From: an uncultured Ruminococcus sp.
Lineage (GTDB): Bacteria > Bacillota > Clostridia > Oscillospirales > Ruminococcaceae
Assembly (NCBI GenBank): GCA_905199285.1
Contig: CAJKFZ010000122.1
Coordinates: forward strand, 1 to 7,824
Direction: 5' to 3'
DNA length: 7,824 bases
Position numbers and translations under genes: made by a program. Numbering within the stretch: position 1 is the stretch's first letter; every line of letters begins with the position of its first letter. The notes beneath the pieces are model-generated. The model was not told the DNA's origin and did not search any database. It saw only the letters and a program-made list of their open reading frames with translations. Positions 1-5,958 of the stretch are shown here, in pieces.

Positions 1-300
1 TGTGCTACATACAACACAAAAGGGAAAAAGTATTGTCCCACAGCAAAACAAATTCCTGAAAATACGTTGATTTCTGTTTGCTGTGAAGTGCTTGGTATTT
101 CTGAATTTGATACGAACATTTTTGAAAATCAAATTGCAAAAATTCTTGTTCCTGCACCGAATGAACTGACTTTTATTTTCACTGACAGACATGAGGTTTC
201 TGCGAACTGGAAAGATCGTTCACGTTCTGAAAGCTGGACGGATGAAATGAAAAAAGCCACCGGAGAAAGGAGCAGAAAATGGCACGAACAGTCACGATGA
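1..300 (+). CDS. Large serine recombinase, C-terminal fragment (5' end outside the window)
   Basis: The reading frame is open from the first base to a TGA at 298-300, so this is the 3' part of a longer gene, about 99 residues visible. It begins with a Cys, followed by TYNTKGKKYC, which matches the second half of the zinc-ribbon domain of large serine recombinases. The tail reads LTFIFTDRHEV and then a basic SRSESWT segment, a common C-terminal pattern in this family. The catalytic resolvase domain would lie upstream and cannot be judged. The gene ends inside the next recombinase, with a 22-bp overlap. Tandem recombinases of this kind are found at the end of integrative elements in Clostridia. 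A TTG at 67 could be mistaken for a start, but the frame continues upstream with family-typical sequence. The family assignment is fairly secure; the function of this copy is unknown. Confidence 0.82.
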   Translation, partial: CATYNTKGKKYCPTAKQIPENTLISVCCEVLGISEFDTNIFENQIAKILVPAPNELTFIFTDRHEVSANWKDRSRSESWTDEMKKATGERSRKWHEQSR

Positions 301-1856
301 TTCCGCAAACGATCAATCCTTTGACACATCTTCCAAATGATACAGTCGTAAAGCGTAAGGTCGCAGGATATGCACGAGTTTCGACAGAACAGGAAGAACA
401 ACAGACTTCCTATGCTGCACAGGTGGACTACTACACAAAATACATCAAAAAGCACGGTGAATGGGAGTTCGTAAAGGTATATACGGATGAGGGAATTTCC
501 GCAACGAACACCAAGCACAGAGATGGTTTTAATCAGATGATAAAAGATGCTCTGGACGGGAAAATCGATCTTATCATCACAAAGAGCGTGAGCCGTTTTG
601 CTCGAAATACCGTGGATTCCCTTTCAACAATACGAAAGCTGAAAGAACATAACGTAGAGTGTTATTTTGAAAAGGAACAGATCTGGACATTTGACGGCAA
701 GGGAGAATTGTTAATCACGATTATGAGTTCTCTTGCTCAGGAAGAGTCACGTTCTATTTCCGAAAATGTCACATGGGGACACAGAAAACGTATGGCAGAC
801 GGAAAGGTTTCACTCCCCTACTCCAGTTTCCTCGGCTACAAAAAAGGTGCAGACGGTCTGCCTGAAATTGTACCGGAAGAAGCCGAAATCATCCGTTTCA
901 TTTATCGCTCTTTTCTTGAGGGCATGACTACTTACAGCATTGCAAAGGCTTTGATGAATCGTGGCATTCTCTCGCCAAGCGGTAAGGAAAAGTGGTACGC
1001 ATCAACGGTTGAAAGTATTCTGACTAACGAAAAATACAAGGGTTCTGCACTTCTCCAAAAGAGCTTTACCACCGATTTTCTTGCGAAAAAGAAAAAAATC
1101 AACGAAGGCGAAGTACCGCAATACTACATTGACGAAAGTCACGAAGCAATTATAGATTCACAAGATTTCGAGCAAGTCCAGCTTGAAATGGCAAGGCGTA
1201 AAAAGCTTGGCAAGCAATATAGCGGTAATTCACTCTTTGCAGCAAAAATTGTATGTGCGGACTGTGGCTGCTTTTTCGGCTCAAAGGTATGGCATTCTAC
1301 TTCAAAATACCGACGTGTCATCTGGCAGTGCAACAACAAATTCAAAGGACAGCAGCTTTGTTCCACGCCGCATTTATATGAGGATGAGATCAAACAACGT
1401 TTTGTCAATGCTTTTTCTGTGTTCTTTCAGGGAAAGGATTTGATTCTTGAAACGGTTCAAGTGCTGATTGAAAGTCTTTCTGATACCTCTGCACTCGATG
1501 CAAAAATTGAAAAAGCCATTCAGGAAATGAGTAATACTTCCGCATTAAATCAAATGCACATTCAGAACAATATCGTGACGGCAAGAAACAAGGAAGAGTT
1601 CGACAGACGTCATGATGAACTGGTTCGACAGTATGAAAGTCAGAAGGTAGTTTATGAGAAACTGATGCATAAAAAAAGTGACCGACAAAATAAAGTCAAA
1701 CGACTTCAACAGCTTGTTCTTCAGCTTGAAAAGGCTGATTCCCCTATCGATACGTTTGATGAGAGTCTTTGGAGAACAATGATTGAAAAAGTTACGATTT
1801 TTCATGATAACAGAATGATTTTTCAGTTCCTTGACGGAACGGAAATTGAAGCATAA
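279..1856 (+). CDS. Large serine recombinase (site-specific integrase of a mobile element)
   Basis: This is a complete 525-aa protein, a usual length for large serine recombinases, which cut and rejoin DNA at attachment sites through a 5' phosphoserine link. The resolvase domain spans about residues 26-165. It has YARVST with the likely nucleophile Ser35 and Arg33, and SVSRFARN with Arg106 and Arg109, which match the active-site arginines. The recombinase domain covers about 180-310 (YSSFLGYKKG, then the GILSPSGKEKWY region). A zinc ribbon follows with Cys326, Cys329, Cys351 and Cys361. Residues about 400-485 look like a long coiled coil, the element that controls direction in this family. 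An AAAGGAG at 266-272 supports the ATG at 279, inside the end of the preceding recombinase, so the two are translationally coupled. The gene ends at a strong terminator. It appears intact and possibly active. Its target site cannot be named from sequence alone. Confidence 0.95.
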   Translation: MARTVTMIPQTINPLTHLPNDTVVKRKVAGYARVSTEQEEQQTSYAAQVDYYTKYIKKHGEWEFVKVYTDEGISATNTKHRDGFNQMIKDALDGKIDLIITKSVSRFARNTVDSLSTIRKLKEHNVECYFEKEQIWTFDGKGELLITIMSSLAQEESRSISENVTWGHRKRMADGKVSLPYSSFLGYKKGADGLPEIVPEEAEIIRFIYRSFLEGMTTYSIAKALMNRGILSPSGKEKWYASTVESILTNEKYKGSALLQKSFTTDFLAKKKKINEGEVPQYYIDESHEAIIDSQDFEQVQLEMARRKKLGKQYSGNSLFAAKIVCADCGCFFGSKVWHSTSKYRRVIWQCNNKFKGQQLCSTPHLYEDEIKQRFVNAFSVFFQGKDLILETVQVLIESLSDTSALDAKIEKAIQEMSNTSALNQMHIQNNIVTARNKEEFDRRHDELVRQYESQKVVYEKLMHKKSDRQNKVKRLQQLVLQLEKADSPIDTFDESLWRTMIEKVTIFHDNRMIFQFLDGTEIEA

Positions 1857-1911
1857 AAAACATTCAGCCGCCACAGTAGTCAATGCGATTACTGTGACGG
1901 TTAATTTTTTT
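1855..1911. terminator. Rho-independent terminator, probably two-way, between the recombinase and lysR
   Basis: A 15-bp stem (arms 1866-1880 and 1888-1902, with one C-A mismatch and two G-T pairs) closes a 7-base loop, CAATGCG. A T-run at 1905-1911 follows on the plus strand. On the minus strand the same stem is followed, after a short gap, by the complement of the A-run at 1855-1860, so it can also end the convergent lysR transcript. The hairpin is almost the same as the one at 7551-7583. Confidence 0.88.
1868..1900 (+). repeat. Copy 1 of a 33-bp repeated terminator hairpin
   Basis: This 33-bp block matches 7551-7583 at 31 positions, and the central 23 bases are identical. The two differences are A1873 versus G7556 and A1897 versus G7580. 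Each falls in a stem, and the second turns a C-A mismatch here into a C-G pair in the other copy. Together the two copies bracket the lysR-operon module in direct orientation. Confidence 0.85.
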
Positions 1912-1918
1912 GATTCAG

Positions 1919-1930
1919 CAACATAAAACG
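1919..1930 (+). repeat. Short dispersed repeat, CAACA(T/G)AAAACG, copy 1
   Basis: CAACATAAAACG at 1919-1930 matches 7652-7663 and 7766-7777 (both CAACAGAAAACG) at 11 of 12 bases. Here it is preceded by ATTCAG, and at 7759-7777 it is preceded by ATTCAGA, so the match to that copy is longer. It lies just after the recombinase terminator, where an element end or attachment site would be expected. The match is short and AT-rich, so chance remains possible. Confidence 0.4.
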
Positions 1931-2010
1931 CAAGGATGATGAGAAACAATGTTATTGTTGATGAAAGTAAAAACATATGAAATAATAGCTAATTTTCCGT
2001 CTTTAACATA

Positions 2011-2901
2011 TTAAACAAAGCTCTCTCTTAATCTTTCTAAAAACAGTTCGGCAGCAGAAGAAAATACCTGATATTTTTTCCATATAATATTCAGTCCTGA
2101 ATCCAATTTCGGTTCAAGCGGTCTGAAACAAAGAGTGCTGTTTTCAGAAGTGTTCGCAATTTTATCAATGGTAACAGCATACCCAAGTCCTGCATCTACC
2201 ATGATTGCCGCATTGTAGACAAGATTAAATGTCGTCACAATATCCAGTTTGTCAAAATCTTCTCCGAACCACTGTGTAAATTCATTTTTACTTCTTTCCT
2301 GTGATATAGCCTGCCGGGAGCATATTAACGGAATTCCAATCAAGTCTTCTTTGCATATTGTTTCTTTTTCTGCCAGAGGACTGTCTTTTCTCATAACAAC
2401 ACCCCAAGTATCTTTCGCCGGAATATTCAGATAATCATATTTTGATATATCTGCCGGCTGAACCAAAACGCCGAAATCCAAAAGACCCTTGTCGAGTCGT
2501 TCGGTTACATCCTGTGCATTGCCGCTGTACAAGTGATAGTGGATATTCGGATAAGTATCATGAAGCTCTTTTGCAACCTTTGCGAGAAACTTGATTGCAT
2601 CCGTTTCTCCTCCGCCGATGTAAATATCTCCGCCGACGGCTTCCTCCATAGAAGTAAACTCGGCTTCTGTTTTATCCACCATTGAAATAATTTCCTCAGC
2701 ACGTTTACGCAGTATCATTCCTTCTGTGGTCAATGTCATATTATGACTTCCACGAGTAAAAAGCTTTTGTCCTAACTCGTCCTCTAAATCATGTATCTGC
2801 CTTGAGAGCGTAGGCTGCGTGACATGAAGAAAGTTTGCCGCATTTGTTATGCTGCCCTCTCTCGCAATCGTCAAAAAGTAACGAAGTACTCTGATCTCCA
2901 T
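2011..2901 (-). CDS. LysR-type transcriptional regulator of the divergent redox operon
   Basis: This 296-aa protein has the standard LysR length and layout. The N-terminal winged helix-turn-helix lies at about residues 3-62, with the recognition segment TQPTLSRQIHDLEDELG, which is close to the family consensus. A linker helix runs to about 88, followed by a two-lobed effector-binding domain at about 91-290. ATG at 2901 is supported by AGGAGG on the minus strand (2908-2913), 6 bases away. The gene points away from the oxidoreductase operon, a classic LysR arrangement in which the regulator controls its neighbour and itself. A perfect dyad with T-N11-A spacing lies between them (2941-2965). The effector is unknown; the neighbouring genes suggest an aldehyde, ketone, quinone or another reducible compound. 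Transcription probably ends at the shared hairpin at 1855-1911. Confidence 0.95.
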   Translation of the reverse strand: MEIRVLRYFLTIAREGSITNAANFLHVTQPTLSRQIHDLEDELGQKLFTRGSHNMTLTTEGMILRKRAEEIISMVDKTEAEFTSMEEAVGGDIYIGGGETDAIKFLAKVAKELHDTYPNIHYHLYSGNAQDVTERLDKGLLDFGVLVQPADISKYDYLNIPAKDTWGVVMRKDSPLAEKETICKEDLIGIPLICSRQAISQERSKNEFTQWFGEDFDKLDIVTTFNLVYNAAIMVDAGLGYAVTIDKIANTSENSTLCFRPLEPKLDSGLNIIWKKYQVFSSAAELFLERLRESFV

Positions 2902-2927
2902 ACGAAACCTCCTCTGTTTTTAGTTAT

Positions 2928-2956
2928 ATTATAGCATTTTATGATATGCCTGTCAA
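2928..2956 (-). promoter_or_regulatory. lysR promoter, consensus -35 and -10
   Basis: Read on the minus strand, TTGACA (2956-2951) and TATAAT (2933-2928) are separated by exactly 17 bp, so both boxes match the sigma-A consensus perfectly. The predicted start is near 2921, which leaves a very short leader before AGGAGG at 2913-2908. The -35 box lies in the centre of the 2941-2965 dyad, so regulator binding should block polymerase, giving autorepression. Confidence 0.85.
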
Positions 2957-2965
2957 GCATATCAT
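2941..2965. promoter_or_regulatory. Probable LysR-family binding site (T-N11-A dyad)
   Basis: The arms ATGATATGC (2941-2949) and GCATATCAT (2957-2965) are perfect inverted repeats around a 7-base centre. T2947 and A2959 give the T-N11-A spacing of LysR-family boxes. The centre at 2953 is about 66 bp before the predicted forward start (near 3019), which is the usual place for the primary recognition site of these regulators. It also covers the lysR -35 box. Position, symmetry and a divergent lysR all agree; binding itself is inferred. Confidence 0.75.
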
Positions 2966-2971
2966 GTTTTT

Positions 2972-2986
2972 CAAATTAAGTATTTG
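2972..2986. promoter_or_regulatory. Possible second (activation) LysR half-site
   Basis: CAAAT (2972-2976) and ATTTG (2982-2986) form a 5-bp inverted repeat centred at 2979, about 40 bp before the predicted forward start and touching its -35 box. LysR activators often have a weaker second site in this position. It does not keep the T-N11-A spacing and is AT-rich, so support is modest. Confidence 0.35.
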
Positions 2987-3012
2987 CTATTTTGCCGTTT
3001 TTTCAGTATAAT
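2984..3012 (+). promoter_or_regulatory. Forward operon promoter
   Basis: TTGCTA (2984-2989) and TATAAT (3007-3012) are spaced by 17 bp. The -10 box is perfect and the -35 box matches the consensus at 4 of 6 positions, a pattern expected of an activator-dependent promoter. The start would fall near 3019, just ahead of GGAGGTGAT at 3026-3034. Nothing terminator-like is seen until 7551, so this promoter probably drives all five genes. Confidence 0.7.
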
Positions 3013-3037
3013 AAAATCAGACGACGGAGGTGATCAA

Positions 3038-3274
3038 GTGAACGAAATGTCAGAGGAAGCCAAACTGCTCCGCAATCTAAAAGACGCTGGATTTGATGAA
3101 GACACCATTCAGAAATTCTTAGAACTGCAAAAGAACGGCAGAACCGGAGAACAATACAGGCTTCTTTCCATGCAAAAAGCATTGCTTTTAGATCAGGTTC
3201 ATGTCAGTCAGCATATGATTGACTGTCTTGATTATCTGGTCTATTCCATGAAAAAAGAAAAAACAAATAAATAA
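3038..3274 (+). CDS. Small helical protein of unknown function, first gene of the operon
   Basis: This 78-aa protein is not one I can name. The start is taken as GTG at 3038, because GGAGG at 3026-3030 lies 7 bases upstream. A TTG at 2984 falls inside the promoter, and the ATG at 3047 is too far from the ribosome site. The sequence has no signal peptide or membrane segment. It appears to be all helix: two short amphipathic helices (about 4-17 and 20-33) and one long C-terminal helix (about 37-73) containing MIDCLDYLVYSMKKEK. That last helix resembles the C-terminal dimer helix of MerR-type regulators, but no DNA-binding domain is present. It sits 16 bp before the alcohol dehydrogenase and is co-transcribed with it, so a regulatory or accessory role in the redox operon is plausible. 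That role is inference. Confidence 0.75.
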   Translation: MNEMSEEAKLLRNLKDAGFDEDTIQKFLELQKNGRTGEQYRLLSMQKALLLDQVHVSQHMIDCLDYLVYSMKKEKTNK

Positions 3275-3290
3275 TTCGGAGGTACTCAAT

Positions 3291-4466
3291 ATGAACATGA
3301 ATTTCAATTTTAACAATCCCACCAATCTTATTTTCGGTGCGGGAAAGCTGAACGAACTTGGCAATCAAAAGCTGCCCGGCAAGAAAGCTCTGCTTTTGAT
3401 TTCTAACGGCAAATCGGTCAAAACTTATGGTACGCTTGATCGTGTGCAGGAGCAGCTCAAAAAAGCCGGAGCAGAATATGTCGTTTGCGGCAACATCCAT
3501 GAAAACCCGTCTAAGGAGGTCGTAATGGAAGCGGCTGCCGTTGCCAAAGAAAACAACTGTGATTTTATTGTTGCTCTCGGAGGCGGTGCGGTTTTGGATT
3601 CGGCGGTTGCAGTTTCCGCTATGGCTACCAATCCCGGCGATTTATGGGACTATATAAACGGCGGCACGGGTAAAGGTCAGCCCCTTGTGAATCTCGGACT
3701 TCCCATTGTGACCATTGCAACCTCATCCGGCACAGGCTCAGAGATAAACTGCTGGGGCGTTATATCCAATCACCAGACGAATGAGAAGATTGGCTTCGGC
3801 TATCCTGAACTTGTCCCCGTGCTTGCGATCGTTGATCCCGAACTGATGAAAACCGTGCCGCCAAAGTATACGGCATATCAGGGCTTTGACGCATTGTTCC
3901 ACAACACCGAAGTTATGATTTCCAACGGTGTCAACATCCTCAGCGAAACTATTGCTCTTTCTGCCATTGAGAATATTGCAAAATATCTGCCGAGAGCTGT
4001 TGCGGACGGCAACGATCTGGAAGCAAGAGAAGCCGTTGCTTACGGCAGTACAATTGCAGGAATTACCATGCAGCTTACCAATACGACCGCACAGCATTCA
4101 ATGGAACACGCTATGAGTGCATATCATCACAATCTTCCTCACGGTGCAGGATTGATTATGATTTCCGTAGAGTTTGCCCGTTTCTTTATTGAGCGTCATG
4201 CCTGTGACGAGCAGTTTATCAAAATGGCAAGAGTCATGGGAATTCCGAATGCCGATAAGCCGGAGGATTTCATTACGGCTCTTATACAGCTTCAAAAAGA
4301 ATGCGGCGTAGACGATCTGAAAATGAGCGATTATGGTTTTGAAAAATCCGAATCTATGACGCTGGCTGTCAACGCAAGGGAAACAATGGGCGGTTTGTTC
4401 CTCTCTAACCCATGCCCGATGTCCGATGAGGAATGTGCGGAAATTTTTGATAAATCATACCGTTAA
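3291..4466 (+). CDS. Iron-containing (group III) alcohol dehydrogenase
   Basis: This 391-aa cytoplasmic enzyme has the normal length for the butanol dehydrogenase/FucO family, which interconverts alcohols and aldehydes with NAD(P)H. The N-terminal Rossmann-like half contains GGGAVLDSA (97-105) and SSGTGSE (145-151). The C-terminal helical half carries the likely metal ligands Asp200, His204, His269 and His284, seen in GFDALFH, HSMEH and LPHG, with His273 between them at the family position. All four ligands are present, so the enzyme should be active. One deviation is Val106 where most relatives have Lys in the GGGSxxDxxK motif. CGGAGG at 3277-3282 supports ATG at 3291. The spacing of HSMEHAMSAY and PHG is closer to butanol dehydrogenases than to FucO. 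With an aldo/keto reductase and a flavin enzyme downstream, aldehyde reduction is the likelier direction. The substrate is unknown. Confidence 0.95.
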   Translation: MNMNFNFNNPTNLIFGAGKLNELGNQKLPGKKALLLISNGKSVKTYGTLDRVQEQLKKAGAEYVVCGNIHENPSKEVVMEAAAVAKENNCDFIVALGGGAVLDSAVAVSAMATNPGDLWDYINGGTGKGQPLVNLGLPIVTIATSSGTGSEINCWGVISNHQTNEKIGFGYPELVPVLAIVDPELMKTVPPKYTAYQGFDALFHNTEVMISNGVNILSETIALSAIENIAKYLPRAVADGNDLEAREAVAYGSTIAGITMQLTNTTAQHSMEHAMSAYHHNLPHGAGLIMISVEFARFFIERHACDEQFIKMARVMGIPNADKPEDFITALIQLQKECGVDDLKMSDYGFEKSESMTLAVNARETMGGLFLSNPCPMSDEECAEIFDKSYR

Positions 4467-4485
4467 AAGATAAGAGAGTATCAAT

Positions 4486-5142
4486 ATGAATGTCATTGCA
4501 ATAAACGGCAGTCCAAGAAAAAACGGGAATACGGTTACCTTGTTAAAGGAAGCATTAAAAGGTGCAGAAAGTCAAGGCGTTCAAACTCAGCAAGTTGATC
4601 TTTACGATCTGAAATATAAAGGCTGTGTCAGCTGCTTCTATTGCAAGCGAAAGGATCGTCTGCATGGTACTTGTGCCATGCGAGATGACCTGTCTCCGCT
4701 TCTTGAAAAGCTGAAAACTGCGGATGCTGTGATTTTCGGCTCTCCGATTTATTATGATAATATTACATCAGGAATGACAGCTTTCTTGGAACGATTCCTA
4801 TTCTCTAACTATATTTACAGCGAGGATATTCCAACGGTGTTTTCTAAAAAACTGCCAACAGGATTTATTTACAGTATGAACATCACAAAAGAACAATCGG
4901 AACAGGTTCATGTAACATCAAACTTGGAAAAGTATCAGCGTTCCATTACCGAGGCATTGGGACATAAACCGGAGCTTTTGTATGTTTACAATACATGGCA
5001 GTTCACAGATTACAGCAAATATGAATCTTCCATTTTTTCAGAGGAAGATAAACGAAAACAGCGTGAGGAGCAATTTCCGCTGGATTGTAAAGCGGCTTAT
5101 GATATGGGCGTGCTTTTGGCAAAGAGGGTAAAACGGATATGA
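4486..5142 (+). CDS. Flavodoxin-fold NAD(P)H-dependent oxidoreductase, iron-sulfur-flavoprotein-like
   Basis: This 218-aa protein belongs to the NADPH-dependent FMN reductase/flavodoxin-like superfamily. The N-terminal strand and phosphate loop NGSPRKNGNT (7-16) bind the FMN phosphate. FGSPIYYDNIT (84-94) is the second typical flavin-contact segment. Cys47, Cys50, Cys53 and Cys63 form a CX2CX2CX9C cluster, close to the compact motif that holds a 4Fe-4S cluster in archaeal iron-sulfur flavoprotein, though the last spacer is longer. The protein may therefore pass electrons between a carrier and a substrate, or reduce quinones or other electrophiles. The C-terminal third (about 130-218) is less familiar. 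Its start lies 19 bp after the dehydrogenase stop with a weak AAGAGAG site, and its stop overlaps the next start (ATGA), which implies coupling. Cofactor use is inferred from motifs. Confidence 0.9.
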   Translation: MNVIAINGSPRKNGNTVTLLKEALKGAESQGVQTQQVDLYDLKYKGCVSCFYCKRKDRLHGTCAMRDDLSPLLEKLKTADAVIFGSPIYYDNITSGMTAFLERFLFSNYIYSEDIPTVFSKKLPTGFIYSMNITKEQSEQVHVTSNLEKYQRSITEALGHKPELLYVYNTWQFTDYSKYESSIFSEEDKRKQREEQFPLDCKAAYDMGVLLAKRVKRI

Positions 5143-5942
5143 AAACAGTCACATTGAATAACGATATAGAAATGCCTGTTCTTGGATTGGGTGTATACCA
5201 GCTTCACGGTAAAGAATGTGAACGCTGTGTGTCAGAGGCGATAGAGATTGGGTATCGTCTGTTTGACACAGCGCAGATGTATGGAAACGAAAAATCACTT
5301 GGAAACGCCTTAAAATACTGTGGCATACCTCGCAATGAACTTTTCATTACGACCAAGCTATATTCTCCAAGCAAAGGCTATGAACTTGCTCAATCCGCTA
5401 TTGAAGAATCGCTTGATTTCTTGCAGACAGACTATATTGACCTTTTACTGATTCACGAACCGTATAAGGAATCAGCGGAAATGTATCGGGCAATGCGAGA
5501 GGCATATCAGAACGGTAAGCTGCGGGCAATCGGCATCTCCAACTTTAATGAAAAGCAGTATTTGGATTTTATTCGTAACTGCGAGATCATTCCGGTAATC
5601 AATCAGGTGGAAGCTCATGTGTTTTACGGACAATCGAAATTGCAAACCGTTATGGCACAACACGGCACGCTCATGGAGGCGTGGAGTCCCTTTGCAGCCG
5701 GAAAAGGACATTTCTTTGAAAATGATACGCTGTGTATGCTCGGACGGAAATATGGTAAATCTGCTGCACAGATCGGATTGCGGTTTCTGATTCAGAGAGG
5801 GGTTATCGTTATTCCGAAAACCTCTCACAAAGAGAGATTGAAAGAAAATATGGATATTTTTGACTTTGAACTTTCTGCTGAGGACATAAAGCAGCTTGAG
5901 ATACTTGACAAAGGAAAATCCTTATTCGGATGGTATTCCTAA
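5139..5942 (+). CDS. Aldo/keto reductase
   Basis: This 267-aa cytoplasmic enzyme has the bacterial aldo/keto reductase length and TIM-barrel motifs in order. These are MPVLGLGVYQL near the N-terminus, YRLFDTAQMYGNE (39-51), DYIDLLLIHEPY (98-109), GISNFNE (132-138), NQVEAH (155-160), and the cofactor loop VIPKTSHKERLKEN (224-237). The catalytic tetrad is complete: Asp43, Tyr48, Lys73 and His106. It should reduce aldehydes or ketones to alcohols with NADPH; NADPH preference is typical of the family and fits the Lys and Arg residues in the cofactor loop. The start overlaps the previous stop by four bases (ATGA), with AGAGGG at 5123-5128, so it is translationally coupled to the flavin enzyme. The closest general type is the 2,5-diketo-gluconate/glyoxal reductase class, but the true substrate cannot be read from the sequence. 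Confidence 0.95.
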   Translation: MKTVTLNNDIEMPVLGLGVYQLHGKECERCVSEAIEIGYRLFDTAQMYGNEKSLGNALKYCGIPRNELFITTKLYSPSKGYELAQSAIEESLDFLQTDYIDLLLIHEPYKESAEMYRAMREAYQNGKLRAIGISNFNEKQYLDFIRNCEIIPVINQVEAHVFYGQSKLQTVMAQHGTLMEAWSPFAAGKGHFFENDTLCMLGRKYGKSAAQIGLRFLIQRGVIVIPKTSHKERLKENMDIFDFELSAEDIKQLEILDKGKSLFGWYS

Positions 5943-5958
5943 AAAGAAAGGATAGTTT

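Noticed and set aside
67..69. TTG as a true start for the first recombinase fragment
   Set aside because: The same frame stays open to base 1 and encodes the zinc-ribbon pattern before this point, so it is an internal codon of a truncated gene.
1545..1976. Minus-strand 143-residue open frame over the recombinase 3' end
   Set aside because: It is antisense to a well-supported recombinase and reads through the terminator hairpin; no ribosome site or family motif supports it.
2941..2970. Dyad plus TTTTT read as a terminator
   Set aside because: The stem is AT-rich and nothing is transcribed into it from the left, because lysR runs the other way. The T-N11-A spacing and promoter overlap fit an operator better.
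2984..3037. Upstream TTG start that would lengthen the small protein by 18 residues
   Set aside because: This start lies in the -35 box of the forward promoter, upstream of the predicted transcript start, while GGAGG at 3026-3030 points to GTG at 3038.
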